Source: Deltaproteobacteria bacterium (lineage in GTDB: Bacteria > Myxococcota_A > UBA796 > GCA-2862545). From it: a stretch of DNA of 64,000 nt. The notes below the pieces were generated by a model. It was not told the origin of the DNA, searched no databases, and saw only the letters and a program-made list of their open reading frames with translations. The DNA is taken from NCBI GenBank assembly GCA_006226595.1, contig SBGP01000106.1, positions 1-64,000 of the forward strand, written 5' to 3'. Of this stretch, positions 46,572 to 55,869 are shown piece by piece (position 1 is the first letter of the stretch; each line of letters starts with the position of its first letter). The position numbers and the translations under genes are program-made.

Positions 46572-47123
46572 TCACCGGACGGCCGTGGCGAACACGGCGA
46601 GGCACAGGGCGTCGGCGTACTCGGCGCGGGCGACGGCTTCCTCGCGGCTCGCCGGCTTCGCGAACACGCGGTCGTGCACGACGCAGGTGTGGCTGGTGGC
46701 GAGTTGGCGTACCTGGCCCGACGGCATCGCGCGCTGGGCCTGTCCGCATGGTCCCGGGTCGCGGCTTGTGACCATGGCGCCCAGCGTCTGTTCGAGGAAC
46801 ACGGAGGGTCGACGCAGCCAGCGCACGGGCGCCGGCTCGAGGGGACCGACTACCGCACACGCGTCGCCGTCGCAGCCGAAGGCCACGCGGCCGCCGCAGG
46901 CGAACTCCGCCTCGGCGACGCGCTGACCGAGGGTCTCGCGGAATGCTTCGGTCTCGGCCGGCGACGCGCCAGAGACGGTCCTCTCGGTGGATGGCGTCAC
47001 GGTGAGCTGCACGATGGCGGGGGCACGCGGGGCTTGTGGGGTCGGGGCTCCCGAGGCGCACCACAGACCCACCGGGACGAGCGATACGGCGAGGACGAGG
47101 GCAAGCAAGGGCTTTCGGGGCAT
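46572..47123 (-). CDS. Hypothetical secreted protein, 183 aa
   Basis: The N-terminal KPLLALVLAVSLVPVGLWC is a signal peptide or membrane anchor ending in Cys; a lipobox is poor. A Pro/Ala linker and a small Cys-rich domain follow (paired CGG and CDGDAC, then GPC and HTC). No family recognised. The last 80 residues are duplicated in the remnant downstream. It is a single-gene unit that diverges from gyrA. Confidence 0.7.
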   Translation of the reverse strand: MPRKPLLALVLAVSLVPVGLWCASGAPTPQAPRAPAIVQLTVTPSTERTVSGASPAETEAFRETLGQRVAEAEFACGGRVAFGCDGDACAVVGPLEPAPVRWLRRPSVFLEQTLGAMVTSRDPGPCGQAQRAMPSGQVRQLATSHTCVVHDRVFAKPASREEAVARAEYADALCLAVFATAVR

Positions 47124-47372
47124 GCCAGAGCCTACACACGCGAATCGTGCCCGCACAGGTCGATGGCATCGGGCTCGTCGGCTCGCGCTTGCCGAGCCTC
47201 CCGTGGATGGGTGTCGAACCGACGATCTGCGCGGTGCCACGCGGCTGATCTGCGTTTGTGAAACCCGGCGCGGCAGGTCGCGCGTACACGCGCGCGCGTT
47301 AAAGGAGAGGGACTGTTCGACCCTCCGCGTCCTGCTGGACGCCTCCCCTCCTCTCCATCCCCCAAGGAACCT

Positions 47373-50003
47373 ATGGATTTCGCCAAGGACGTGGTGCCGA
47401 TCCGCATCGAAGACGAGATGCGGAACTCGTACATGGACTACTCGATGTCCGTCATCATCGGGCGCGCGCTGCCCGATGTTCGCGACGGCCTCAAGCCCGT
47501 GCACCGGCGCATCCTCTACGCGATGGACCGCGAGGGTCTGGCCGCGAACAAGAAGTACTCCAAGTGCGCCGGTGTCGTCGGCGAGGTGCTCAAGAAGTAC
47601 CACCCGCACGGCGATAGCGCGGTCTACGACGCCCTCGTGCGCATGGCCCAGCCGTGGAACCTCCGGTACATGCTCGTCGACGGCCAGGGCAACTTCGGCT
47701 CCGTCGATGGCGACCCGGCCGCCGCCTACCGGTACACCGAGTGCCGGATGACCAGGCTCGCCGAGGAGATGCTCACCGACATCGACAAGGAGACGGTGAG
47801 CTTCTCGCCGAACTTCGATGGTCAGGTGCTCGAGCCCGACGTGCTCCCGGCGCGCTTCCCGAACCTGCTCGTCAACGGCGCCGACGGCATCGCGGTCGGC
47901 ATGGCGACCAAGATCCCGCCGCACAACCTCGTCGAGGTGATCAACGCCTGCGTGCACCTGATCGAGAACCCCGACGCCGACCTCGATGACCTCATGGAGC
48001 TCATCCCCGGTCCGGACTTCCCGACCGGAGGCACGATCTACGGTCGCAAGGGCGTGCGCGACGCGTACAGCACCGGTCGCGGTCGCGTGGTCGTGCGCGG
48101 TCGCGCCGAGTTCGAGGAGCTCAAGAACGGGCGTACCGCCATCATCATCGACGAGCTGCCCTACCAGGTGAACAAGGCGCGTCTCATCCAGCAGATCGCC
48201 GAGCTGGTCAAGGACAAGCGCATCGACGGCATCCACGCCCTGCGCGACGAGTCCGACCGCAAGGGCATGCGCGTCGTCATCGAGCTCAAGAACGACGCCT
48301 TCCCCGAGGTGGTGCTCAACCACCTGTACAAGCACACGCCGCTGCAGAGCACCTTCGGCGTGATCCTGCTCGCCATCGTCAACAAGCGACCTCGGGTGCT
48401 GACCCTGCGCGAGATGATCTCGCACTACATCAGCCACCGCCGTGACGTCATCCTGCGCCGCACCCGCTACCTGCTGCGCAAGGCCAAGGAGCGGGCGCAC
48501 ATCCTCGAGGGCTTCAAGATCGCCCTCGACTGGCTCGACGAGGTCATCGCGCTCATCCGCGCGAGCGCCAACGCACAGGAGGCCCGCGAGGGGCTCATGG
48601 CGCGCTTCGACCTCACCGAGATCCAGGCCAGCGCCATCCTCGAGATGCGGCTGCAGCGCCTCACGGGCATGGAGCGCGAGAAGATCCTCGAGGAGTTGCA
48701 GGACGTGCTCGCGCAGATCTCCGAGTACGAGGACATCCTCGGCTCCGAGATCCGGCTCATGGGCGTGGTCAAGGACGAGCTCGTCGAGGTTCGCGACCAG
48801 TACGGCGATGACCGCCGCACCCGCATCGTCGACGATCTCGGTGAGCTGTCGATCCACGACCTCGTCGCCGAAGAGGACCACGTCGTGACGGTGAGCCACC
48901 TCGGCTACATCAAGCGCGTGCATCCCGACGAGTGGCGCGCCCAGAAGCGCGGCGGCATGGGCAAGAAGGGCATGGCGACCCGTGACGAGGACTACGTGAC
49001 CTCGATCTTCATCGCCAACACCCACAACACGCTCATGGTGTTCACGAGCTCCGGCAAGGTCTACCCGCTGCCGGTGTACCAGATCCCCGAGACCAGCCGC
49101 ACCGCGAAGGGCAAGCCGATCATCAACCTCGTCCCGGTCCAGAAGGACGAGAAGATCACTGCGGTCGTCAGCGTGCCCGAGATCAGCGACGAGTCCGGCT
49201 CGGACCTGCTGTTCGTGTCGCACCAGGGCCTGGTCAAGCGCACCGCGCTCTCCGAGTACCGCAACATCCGCCAGGGCGGCCTGATCGCCTGCGGTGTGGC
49301 CGAGGACGACGAGCTGCAGATCGTGAAGGAGATCCCGGCGGATGCCGAGGTCGACGTGATGATCTTCTCGGCGAAGGGTCAGTCGATCCGCTTCAAGCGC
49401 GAGTCCGACGAGGGCAAGTCCAACGGCGTGCCGTCCTACGGCCGCAACGCCCGCGGCAACAAGGGCATCGCGCTCGATCCCGGTGACTTCGTGGTCGAGG
49501 CCCTGCTCGTGCCCGCGGCGACCGACGAGGACGTCGAGGACGAGGAGATCGAAGAGGTCGAGGTCGAGGGTGAAGAGGCCGAGGTCGAGGCCGCCGAGGG
49601 CGCGTCGCTGCTCACGGTGACCACGCTCGGCTACGGCAAGCGCACGGTCTTCGACCAGTGGCGCCGCCAGAACCGCAACGGCAAGGGCATCATCGGCCAC
49701 AAGCTGTCGGACAAGACCGGCGACGTGGCGGGTGCGCTCGTCGTCGAGCCCGGCGACCACCTGATGATCGTCACCGACACCGGCCGCATCATCCGCTTCG
49801 AGGCCGATAGCGTGTCCACCTACAGCCGCAGCACCCAGGGTGTTCGCCTGATGCGGCTCGAGGACGACGAGCGCATCGTCGACGTGACCCGCATCGTCGA
49901 GGAAGAGGACGAGGACCTCGACGACGAGGAGGGCGCCGAGGCCGAAGGCGTCGCGGACGAGCTCTCCGAGGACGAGGCCCCCACGGTCGTCGACGAAGAG
50001 TAG
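47373..50003 (+). CDS. gyrA: DNA gyrase subunit A
   Basis: The cleavage-religation subunit, 876 residues. The active Tyr is Y121 in YRYTECRM. The quinolone region reads [19 protein letters not shown] with Ser82 and Asp86, the residues of sensitive enzymes (Ser83/Asp87 in E. coli). The GyrA box is QKRGGMG near residue 528. An acidic insert rich in Glu and Asp (about 716-745) interrupts the C-terminal beta-pinwheel, and the protein ends in an acidic tail of about 35 residues. Strong upstream TAAAGGAGAGGG precedes the start by 60 bp, with CCCCAAGGAACCT close to the ATG as ribosome site. It is separated from gyrB by seven genes or remnants. Confidence 0.97.
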   Translation: MDFAKDVVPIRIEDEMRNSYMDYSMSVIIGRALPDVRDGLKPVHRRILYAMDREGLAANKKYSKCAGVVGEVLKKYHPHGDSAVYDALVRMAQPWNLRYMLVDGQGNFGSVDGDPAAAYRYTECRMTRLAEEMLTDIDKETVSFSPNFDGQVLEPDVLPARFPNLLVNGADGIAVGMATKIPPHNLVEVINACVHLIENPDADLDDLMELIPGPDFPTGGTIYGRKGVRDAYSTGRGRVVVRGRAEFEELKNGRTAIIIDELPYQVNKARLIQQIAELVKDKRIDGIHALRDESDRKGMRVVIELKNDAFPEVVLNHLYKHTPLQSTFGVILLAIVNKRPRVLTLREMISHYISHRRDVILRRTRYLLRKAKERAHILEGFKIALDWLDEVIALIRASANAQEAREGLMARFDLTEIQASAILEMRLQRLTGMEREKILEELQDVLAQISEYEDILGSEIRLMGVVKDELVEVRDQYGDDRRTRIVDDLGELSIHDLVAEEDHVVTVSHLGYIKRVHPDEWRAQKRGGMGKKGMATRDEDYVTSIFIANTHNTLMVFTSSGKVYPLPVYQIPETSRTAKGKPIINLVPVQKDEKITAVVSVPEISDESGSDLLFVSHQGLVKRTALSEYRNIRQGGLIACGVAEDDELQIVKEIPADAEVDVMIFSAKGQSIRFKRESDEGKSNGVPSYGRNARGNKGIALDPGDFVVEALLVPAATDEDVEDEEIEEVEVEGEEAEVEAAEGASLLTVTTLGYGKRTVFDQWRRQNRNGKGIIGHKLSDKTGDVAGALVVEPGDHLMIVTDTGRIIRFEADSVSTYSRSTQGVRLMRLEDDERIVDVTRIVEEEDEDLDDEEGAEAEGVADELSEDEAPTVVDEE

Positions 50004-50032
50004 AACGCGCCACTGCGCGTTTGAGCACCCCA

Positions 50033-50060
50033 GAGGCGGCGGTCTTCGGACTGCCGCCTC
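50033..50060 (+). terminator. Hairpin with UUCG tetraloop after gyrA
   Basis: GAGGCGGCGGTC and GACTGCCGCCTC form a 12-bp stem with a single G-U pair, closed by C(UUCG)G, a very stable tetraloop. It begins 30 bp after the gyrA stop. No T-run follows, so it may need Rho or act to protect the mRNA 3' end. Confidence 0.6.
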
Positions 50061-50162
50061 TCGTCGTACAAAGCGGCGATGCAAGCGGCAATGCGCTGAC
50101 AGCGCTCGCGCGTCGCGTTACACCGGCTTCGCCGGACGGCGTGGGACCGCCTAGGATCCGGG

Positions 50163-50987
50163 ATGGACTCTTCGGAGTCCTGGGAAGGGGAAGACATCTC
50201 GAACTCCAGCCAACACGCGAGCTTCTCGCCGTGGGTCGCCCTGCTTGCGATCGGCGCGGTGGGTCTGTTGGGTGCCTGGTCGCCGATGTCCCCGCTGGCG
50301 CTCGACGCCGGCGATCTGGCACTCGGCCAGGGCCGTCCCGAAGACGCGCTGGTCCAGTACGACCGGGTCGCGGATGCGACGCCGTTCCAGGAGATCGAGC
50401 GTGCGGCGCTGCGGCGTGCGGCCCGCGTGGCTGCAGTCGATCTCGACAACCCGACCGAGGCGCGGCTGCGGCTCCGTCGACTCGCGCGGGCTTTTCCGGA
50501 CGAGTCCGCCGAGGCCCTCGAGCGCATCGGTGACCTGTGGCTCGACGAGTCGCGTCAGCCGGTGAAGGCTGCCGAGGCCTACAAGCGCGCGCACGAGGCG
50601 GACCCGACTCACACTGACGCCGCGCGTCGCCTGATGAAGGCCGCCCGAGCGTGGAGTGATGCGGGTCAGCTGTCGCGCTCCCGCACCCTGTGGGAGAAGG
50701 CGGCGACCGAGTACCCAGGCTCCCGCGTCGAGGGCCTGCTCGGCCTCGCCGAGGCGCAGCTGGCGGCGGGCGACGCGCAGGCGGCCCTGACGACCTACGA
50801 AGAGGCTGCCGAGCTCACCGCCGATCCGACCCTCGGCAGCTACGCCAAGCTCGGCGCAGCGGCCTGTCTCGAGCGCCTGGGCAACCTCGATGGTGCGCTC
50901 GCCGAGCTCGATCTCGCGGATCTTCCCGAAGACGTGTTCATCAGCCGCCGGCAGGCGATGATGGACCGCCAGGCGGAGACCTGGTGA
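50163..50987 (+). CDS. TPR-repeat membrane-anchored protein, 274 aa
   Basis: One N-terminal membrane helix (about residues 23-40, WVALLAIGAVGLLGAW) is followed by tetratricopeptide-type helical repeats up to the C-terminus, with typical ALVQYDRVADATP, AAEAYKRAHEADP and AALTTYEEAAELTADP units. It is probably a periplasmic scaffold. The GTG start of the nuclease gene overlaps its stop by 4 nt, so the two are coupled. Confidence 0.8.
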   Translation: MDSSESWEGEDISNSSQHASFSPWVALLAIGAVGLLGAWSPMSPLALDAGDLALGQGRPEDALVQYDRVADATPFQEIERAALRRAARVAAVDLDNPTEARLRLRRLARAFPDESAEALERIGDLWLDESRQPVKAAEAYKRAHEADPTHTDAARRLMKAARAWSDAGQLSRSRTLWEKAATEYPGSRVEGLLGLAEAQLAAGDAQAALTTYEEAAELTADPTLGSYAKLGAAACLERLGNLDGALAELDLADLPEDVFISRRQAMMDRQAETW

Positions 50988-51565
50988 TCGCGCTGTGGCT
51001 GGCGCTCCTCGCCTGTGAGCCGGCCCCTACCGACTCGGTCACCGACAGTGACAGCGGCACCGTCGACACCGGTCCGACGGTCGACACGGGTACGCCCTTC
51101 GACCAGATCCAGCCGTCCACGCTGCCCGCAGGACCCGAGCCCTGCCGACCGGCGCAGCGTGTCAGCGTCGGCCGCGTGATCGACGGCGACACCTTCGAGA
51201 TCACCGGCGGCAGCCTCGATGGCGAGCACATCCGCATCATCGGCCTGAACACGCCGGAGATCGGCTACAACGGCAGCCCGGACGACTGCTGGGCCCAGGA
51301 AGCGAAGAGCTACGCGATCGACGTGCTCGAGAACCGCGACGTGTGGCTCACCTTCGATGCACAGTGCCAGGATAACTACGGCCGCTACCTGGCCTATGTG
51401 TACACGGGCACGCTCGAGCAGGGCAACTACACCGTTCGCGCGCTCGAGACCGGACAGGGCTTCGTGCTCTCGATTGCGCCGAACAACACCTATGACCGGG
51501 TGTTCCGCGACGCTCAGAGCATCGCGATCGATGGAAGCCTCGGCCTGTGGGGCACCTGCCGCTAG
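50984..51565 (+). CDS. Lipoprotein staphylococcal-nuclease-like (SNase) protein
   Basis: 193 residues. A short signal peptide ends in lipobox ALLAC (Cys11). A Thr/Ser/Asp-rich linker (residues 14-38) precedes an SNase domain (PF00565). Catalytic residues of staphylococcal nuclease are all matched: Asp in GRVIDGDTF (residues 63-71), Arg84 and Glu92 in IRIIGLNTPEIG, and Arg134 in DNYGRYLAYVY. It should be an active Ca2+-dependent nuclease tethered to the cell envelope. The C-terminal quarter is somewhat divergent. Confidence 0.85.
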   Translation: MIALWLALLACEPAPTDSVTDSDSGTVDTGPTVDTGTPFDQIQPSTLPAGPEPCRPAQRVSVGRVIDGDTFEITGGSLDGEHIRIIGLNTPEIGYNGSPDDCWAQEAKSYAIDVLENRDVWLTFDAQCQDNYGRYLAYVYTGTLEQGNYTVRALETGQGFVLSIAPNNTYDRVFRDAQSIAIDGSLGLWGTCR

Positions 51566-51606
51566 AGGGCCGTCGCACCTGGCCCTCGGCGGTGCGTCTC
51601 GAAGGT

Positions 51607-51640
51607 GGCGACTGTCGGACCTCCGACAGCCGTCGTCGCC
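51607..51640 (+). terminator. Hairpin after the nuclease gene
   Basis: CTGTCGGA and TCCGACAG form a perfect 8-bp stem with a 2-nt loop in DNA. Outside it, GGCGAC and GTCGCC add an outer stem. An A/T-rich stretch (TTATTGATAA) follows. This is a plausible terminator 40 bp after the stop. Confidence 0.5.
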
Positions 51641-51708
51641 TTATTGATAAGCCGACATCAAAAGCAGTGAAAAGTTTGGATGAAGGTGGTCTTTACGGCT
51701 GATGGGGT

Positions 51709-51957
51709 CTGACCCCCCTGCGGTGCCAGACCCCCCTGCGGTGCCAGACCCCCGAGCAGGGTCAGACCCCCGGGCAGGGTCAGACCCCCGGGCAGGGTCA
51801 GACCCCCCGGCGGTGTCAGACCCCCCTGCGGTGCCAGACCCCCGGGCAGGGTCAGACCCCCGAGCAGGGTCAGACCCCCCTGCGGTGCCAGACCCCCTGG
51901 AGGTGTCAGACCCCCTGGAGGTGTCAGACCCCCGAGCAGGGTCAGACCCCCGAGCGT
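51709..51957. repeat. 18-bp tandem array, about 14 units, with variable halves
   Basis: Every unit has CAGACCCCC (first unit CTGACCCCC) followed by nine variable bases. Five types are present: A cagacccccctgcggtgc, B cagacccccgagcagggt, C cagacccccgggcagggt, D cagaccccccggcggtgt, E cagaccccctggaggtgt. Their order is A A B C C D A C B A E E B, then part of B. Types B and C, joined to the next unit, create GGGTCAGACCC inverted repeats, and GGGGTCTGACCCC begins the array at 51704. The pattern is a minisatellite, possibly REP-like. Confidence 0.9.
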
Positions 51958-52050
51958 TCCGCTGGACGCCTTCTTGCTCCCGGGTGACGCGAGACATGCG
52001 TAAGCGCGGGCTCGTGAACCGCGTTGTGTGCACGTCACGGAGGAACCCCG

Positions 52051-53130
52051 ATGCTCGCGCTGCTCATGCTGCTCCCCGCCCTCGCCGGCGGCGTGTCCGA
52101 CGCCCGTACGCAGGTCGTCACCAACCCGGAGGACGCCGGAGCCTGGGTGGCGCTCGGGGATGCCTACAAGAAGGCGCTCAAGCCGAAGAAGGCGCGGGCC
52201 GCCTACTACCGGGCGCAGGGCCTCGACCCCGAGAACCTCGAGGCCCGCTCGCGCATCGCCGAGCTCGGCGGTGGACGCTCCAAGCTCGAGCGGCGTGCCC
52301 TGCGCCGCCTCGACGATGACGAGGTGTGGGGCGATCTCGGCGACGAGTACCTCGCCTCCGGGCGCAGTGACGATGCCCTCGCCGCCTACCAGTATGCGGC
52401 GACCCTCGACCCTGGAGACAGCGAGTGGCAGGGCAAGATCGCCGAGCTTCTCGGTCCCGATGCGGTCTACGAGATGTACACCGAGGGTGCGTCGGGCATG
52501 TCCGACGAGGAGCTCGGGGACATCGGGGATCTGCTCGTCGCGCAGGGCGATCTCGAGCGCGCCTGCGAGCTGTACCAGCGCGCCAACGAGCTCGACCCCG
52601 GCGACTCGGAGTGGGCCGACAAGCTGTCGAGCACCTGCGGTCAGGTGCCCGGTGGCATGCTCGGATTCACGGGCGAGGGCGGCTTCGGACTCGGCAGTGT
52701 CGACCTCTCCGCATCGGTGGCCGACGATCCCATGCCTCCGGAGGCCGAGGTGCTTGCCGACACGGCCCAGGCCCTGGCGCTGATGGGTGAGGATGCGCAG
52801 GCCCTCGCCTTCTATCGCCGTGCCCTCGACCTCGCCCCGGAGGACGAGAAGCTGCGCTCCGCCGTGCTCATCCTCGGTGGCGAGAACCTCGTGGACCTGC
52901 TCGAGTCCCTCGTGCTCCGCGAGCCCGAGTCCGACGAGCTGTGGGGGGATCTCGGCGATGCCTACGCCGCCGTCGGCCAGCGCGAGCAGGCGGCACGCGC
53001 GTGGGATCAGGCGCTGCAGTTGGACCCGGAGGACCGCGAGTGGGGTTACAAGCTCGGCCTCGCCGATCCCGCGCGACTGGTCCCCTCCCCCAAGGCCGAG
53101 TCGATCCGGGAGCTCCTGGAGACGAAATGA
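52051..53130 (+). CDS. Secreted TPR-repeat protein, 359 aa
   Basis: The ATG with GGAGGAA starts a signal peptide (MLALLMLLPALAGG). Several TPR units follow, with repeated ALGDAYKKALKPKKARAAYY, LGDEYLASGRSDDALAAYQYA and LGDAYAAVGQREQAARAWDQA. A Gly-rich non-repeat insert lies around residues 205-230. It is probably a periplasmic scaffold. Its stop overlaps the hemL start by 4 nt. Confidence 0.82.
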   Translation: MLALLMLLPALAGGVSDARTQVVTNPEDAGAWVALGDAYKKALKPKKARAAYYRAQGLDPENLEARSRIAELGGGRSKLERRALRRLDDDEVWGDLGDEYLASGRSDDALAAYQYAATLDPGDSEWQGKIAELLGPDAVYEMYTEGASGMSDEELGDIGDLLVAQGDLERACELYQRANELDPGDSEWADKLSSTCGQVPGGMLGFTGEGGFGLGSVDLSASVADDPMPPEAEVLADTAQALALMGEDAQALAFYRRALDLAPEDEKLRSAVLILGGENLVDLLESLVLREPESDELWGDLGDAYAAVGQREQAARAWDQALQLDPEDREWGYKLGLADPARLVPSPKAESIRELLETK

Positions 53131-54401
53131 ACCGTTCCGAGGCCCTTCTCGACCAAGCCCTCCGCGTGATTCCCGGAGGTGTGAACTCGCCCGTGCGCGC
53201 TTTTGGCGCCGTGGGCGGCTCGCCTGCGTTCATCGCACGCGGCGAGGGTGTGCACGTCGTCGACGCCGACGGCCACCGCTACCTGGATCTGGTGTGCTCG
53301 TGGGGTGCGCTGCTGCTCGGCCACGCCGCCGAGCCCGTGGTCGAGGCTGCAACCGAGGCGCTCGCCAAGGGCTCCAGCTTCGGTGCGCCCACCGAGGCCG
53401 AGGTTCGCCTCGCCGAGGAGCTCGTCGCTCGCGTGCCGTCCTTCGAGAAGGTTCGCCTGTGCTCCAGCGGCACCGAGGCCACCATGCACGCCGTGCGCCT
53501 CGCGCGGGGCTACACCGGCCGCGACCTGATCCTCAAGCTCGATGGCTGCTACCACGGTGCCCACGACGCCGTGCTCGTCAGCGCGGGCTCCGGTGTCGTC
53601 ACCTTCGCCAAGCCGGGATCGCCGGGCATCCCCGCGGCCGTCGCGGCCAACACGCTCGTCGCGCCGTTCAACGATGTCGAGGCTGTCGCGGAGATCTGCG
53701 CGGCCCACGGCGATCGCCTCGCCGCGATCCTGCTCGAGCCCGTCGCGGGCAACATGGGCTGCATTCCGCCCGAGCCCGGCTACCTCGAGGCGCTCCGCGA
53801 GCTGTGCGACAAGCACGGCATCGTGCTCATCTTCGACGAGGTGATGAGCGGCTTCCGCGTCGATGCCGGGTCCGCTCAGGGCCTGTACGGCGTGACGCCG
53901 GACCTCTCCTGCTTCGGCAAGGTCGTCGGTGGTGGCTTCCCCCTCGCGGCCTTCGGCGGCAAGGCGGAGATCATGGGCAAGCTGTCCCCCGAGGGCCCCG
54001 TGTACCAGGCGGGTACCCTCTCCGGAAACCCGGTGGCGGTGGCGGCGGGCCTGGCCACGCTGCACAACCTGACTCCCGAGCGCTACGCCCACCTCGAGGC
54101 GCTCGGCAAGCGACTCGACGCGAGCCTCGCGCCGTCCGTCGAGTACCACGGCGGCTCCTACGTGCGCGTCGGCGGCATGTTCACGGTGTTCTTCCGCGAT
54201 CAGCGCCCGATTCGCTTCGACCAGGTCAAGGAGTGCGATCTCGACGCCTTCGCTCGGTTCTTCCGCGCGGCGCTCGCCGGTGGCGTGTACCTGCCGCCGA
54301 GCCAGTTCGAAGCGGCATTCCTGTCCATGGCGATGTCCGAGGAAGAGCTCGATGCAGCGGTCGAGGGGCTCAACGCCGCGCTGGTGTCGGCCATCGGGTG
54401 A
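53127..54401 (+). CDS. hemL: Glutamate-1-semialdehyde 2,1-aminomutase
   Basis: A PLP enzyme of 424 residues that converts glutamate-1-semialdehyde to 5-aminolevulinate in the C5 route of heme synthesis. Signatures: IPGGVNSPVRAFGAVGG at the N-terminus, SSGTEATMHAVRLAR, IFDEVMSGFRV, and CFGKVVGGGFPLAAFGG with the PLP Lys265. The length is standard. It overlaps the TPR gene and is followed by a hairpin. Confidence 0.96.
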   Translation: MNRSEALLDQALRVIPGGVNSPVRAFGAVGGSPAFIARGEGVHVVDADGHRYLDLVCSWGALLLGHAAEPVVEAATEALAKGSSFGAPTEAEVRLAEELVARVPSFEKVRLCSSGTEATMHAVRLARGYTGRDLILKLDGCYHGAHDAVLVSAGSGVVTFAKPGSPGIPAAVAANTLVAPFNDVEAVAEICAAHGDRLAAILLEPVAGNMGCIPPEPGYLEALRELCDKHGIVLIFDEVMSGFRVDAGSAQGLYGVTPDLSCFGKVVGGGFPLAAFGGKAEIMGKLSPEGPVYQAGTLSGNPVAVAAGLATLHNLTPERYAHLEALGKRLDASLAPSVEYHGGSYVRVGGMFTVFFRDQRPIRFDQVKECDLDAFARFFRAALAGGVYLPPSQFEAAFLSMAMSEEELDAAVEGLNAALVSAIG

Positions 54402-54431
54402 TCCCACCGGGCCGCTCACCGGCCTGGGATC
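54400..54431 (+). terminator. Hairpin after hemL
   Basis: GATCCCA and TGGGATC form the outer stem and CCGG/CCGG a shorter inner one, starting inside the hemL stop codon. No clear T-run follows. Confidence 0.4.
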
Positions 54432-54611
54432 GCGCTTGTCGACGTTTGCGCCCGATTCGGGCCCGCTCGACTTCGCCGGGCGACCCTTCGGATCGGACGC
54501 CGGACACTCCGCCCACGCTCAGGCACACGCAACCGCACGTTGCGCCCGAGTTGACGGCACTAGGGCCCGGGTTACCTCCGGACCCTTCCTGCGGTAGGCC
54601 TCGCCGGGGCC

Positions 54612-55043
54612 ATGCGCCGCAAGTCGGGTGCAAAGCACCCATCCGCCCACACGAGTCTCATGAACGACGATCTCCGCAGCATGCTTCGCGACGCCGTCGT
54701 GGCCCTGGCCACGCTCACGGTGCTGTGCGGCCTGTTCGGGGGCGGCGAGCTCGCGCTGGGCACCTTCGTTTCCGGACTGGCTGCCATCGGCAACTTCGCG
54801 CTGCTCGGCTACCTCATCGCCCTGTCGACCCGTGCCTCTACGGTGGGTCGCGGCGGTGCGGTCGCGGGCCTGCTGATGTTCAAGATCGTCGCGATGCTCG
54901 CGCTGGTCCTCGGCCTCGTCTCCTACTTCGGCACTGTTGCCCCCGCGATCGGCGCGGGCAGCGTGGTGCTGGCTCTCTCCGTCCGCGGCATGCTCGACGC
55001 GCTCCACGTGAGTGACGACGAGCTTCCCGAAGGGGTTGCCTGA
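54612..55043 (+). CDS. atpI: ATP synthase accessory subunit I (AtpI-like)
   Basis: A 143-residue membrane protein with four helices in the order usual for ATP synthase protein I (LATLTVLCGLFGGGELALGTFVSGLAAIGNFALLGYL...). Its position directly before atpB supports this. It probably assists c-ring assembly. An internal ATG at codon 17 (MNDDLRS) is an alternative start; neither has a strong ribosome site. Its stop overlaps the atpB start by 1 nt. Confidence 0.75.
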   Translation: MRRKSGAKHPSAHTSLMNDDLRSMLRDAVVALATLTVLCGLFGGGELALGTFVSGLAAIGNFALLGYLIALSTRASTVGRGGAVAGLLMFKIVAMLALVLGLVSYFGTVAPAIGAGSVVLALSVRGMLDALHVSDDELPEGVA

Positions 55044-55822
55044 TGTTCGCCAGTGGCTTCTCCTGGTTCCACCTGATCCCCGGACTGACCGACGACGGTC
55101 TGTTCAGCGGGCTGCGCGAGAGTGCGCTGGGTGGCGAGTACCACGAGCTCGGCACGACGCTGTTCATCCACGCGTCGCTGGTGAGCGTCATCATCATCGC
55201 GCTGGCCCTGCTGGCCCGCACGAAGCTGAACGCCGCGATGGCTCGCCCCGGCCTCGAGAAGTACTTCCCGGACGAGCACGTCTCCGTGCTGAGCCTGTTC
55301 GAGATGTACGTGGTCGGCGCCTACAGCCTGATCAAGGACATCATCGGCGACGCCGACGCCCGCTACTACTTCTGGCTGCCGGGCGGCGTGTTCGTGTACA
55401 TCTTCGGCTGCAACATCCTGGGCATCTTCCCGGGCTTCCTGCCGCCGACCGACAGCGCGAACAACAACGTGATGATGGCGGTCTTCGCCTGGCTGGTCAC
55501 CGCCGGCATCGGCTTCTTCCGCGATCCGAAGAACTTCATCCAGCACATGATGGGCCCTGTCCTGCCCATCGCGGTGCTGCTGTTCCCGGTCGAGCTCATC
55601 AGCCTCTGCGTGCGACCCGTGTCGCTCATGCTGCGCCTCACCGGCAACATGTTCGGCGACCACCAGGTCTTCACCATCATGAGTGACCTGGTCCCGGTGT
55701 TCTGGCCGGTGCCGTTCCTCATCCTGGCCTGCTTCGTGTCCTTCATGCAGGCCTTCGTCTTCTCGATTCTCAGCGTGGTGTACATCTCCCTCGGAGTGCC
55801 CCACCACGACGACCACCACTGA
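55043..55822 (+). CDS. atpB: ATP synthase F0 subunit a
   Basis: The 259-residue stator subunit with five or six helices. The essential Arg is in SLMLRLTGNMFGDH. FGCNILGIFPGFLPPT and the His-rich C-terminal end HHDDHH are visible. It carries the ion half-channels facing the c-ring. The atpI-atpB-atpE group here lacks atpF, atpH and the F1 genes, which must lie elsewhere, as in several deltaproteobacterial genomes. Confidence 0.95.
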   Translation: MFASGFSWFHLIPGLTDDGLFSGLRESALGGEYHELGTTLFIHASLVSVIIIALALLARTKLNAAMARPGLEKYFPDEHVSVLSLFEMYVVGAYSLIKDIIGDADARYYFWLPGGVFVYIFGCNILGIFPGFLPPTDSANNNVMMAVFAWLVTAGIGFFRDPKNFIQHMMGPVLPIAVLLFPVELISLCVRPVSLMLRLTGNMFGDHQVFTIMSDLVPVFWPVPFLILACFVSFMQAFVFSILSVVYISLGVPHHDDHH

Positions 55823-55869
55823 CCTTTTAGGAACTTTCCCCGGCCGCCGGGCCGGATCTGGGAGGAGTC

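Larger units (their letters stand above)
51566..52050. other. Intergenic region of 485 bp with hairpin, A/T-richer patch and tandem array
   Basis: In order it holds the hairpin at 51607, a patch around 51640-51700 that is clearly less GC-rich than its surroundings, the 18-bp tandem array from 51709, and the ribosome site GGAGGAA of the next gene. Open frames through the array on both strands only reflect the 18-bp period and are not considered genes. Confidence 0.6.

Noticed and set aside
47195-47225. T-loop-like GGTTCGAC on the reverse strand before gyrA, possible tRNA
   Set aside because: The flanking bases do not form a 5-bp T-stem, and no acceptor, D or anticodon arms could be drawn.
51709-51957. 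CRISPR array
   Set aside because: The period is 18 bp with only nine constant bases, variants recur, and no cas genes are nearby.
51641-52033. Gly/Pro-rich repeat protein encoded in the tandem array
   Set aside because: The 18-bp period keeps all frames open on both strands; there is no ribosome site or signal for translation.
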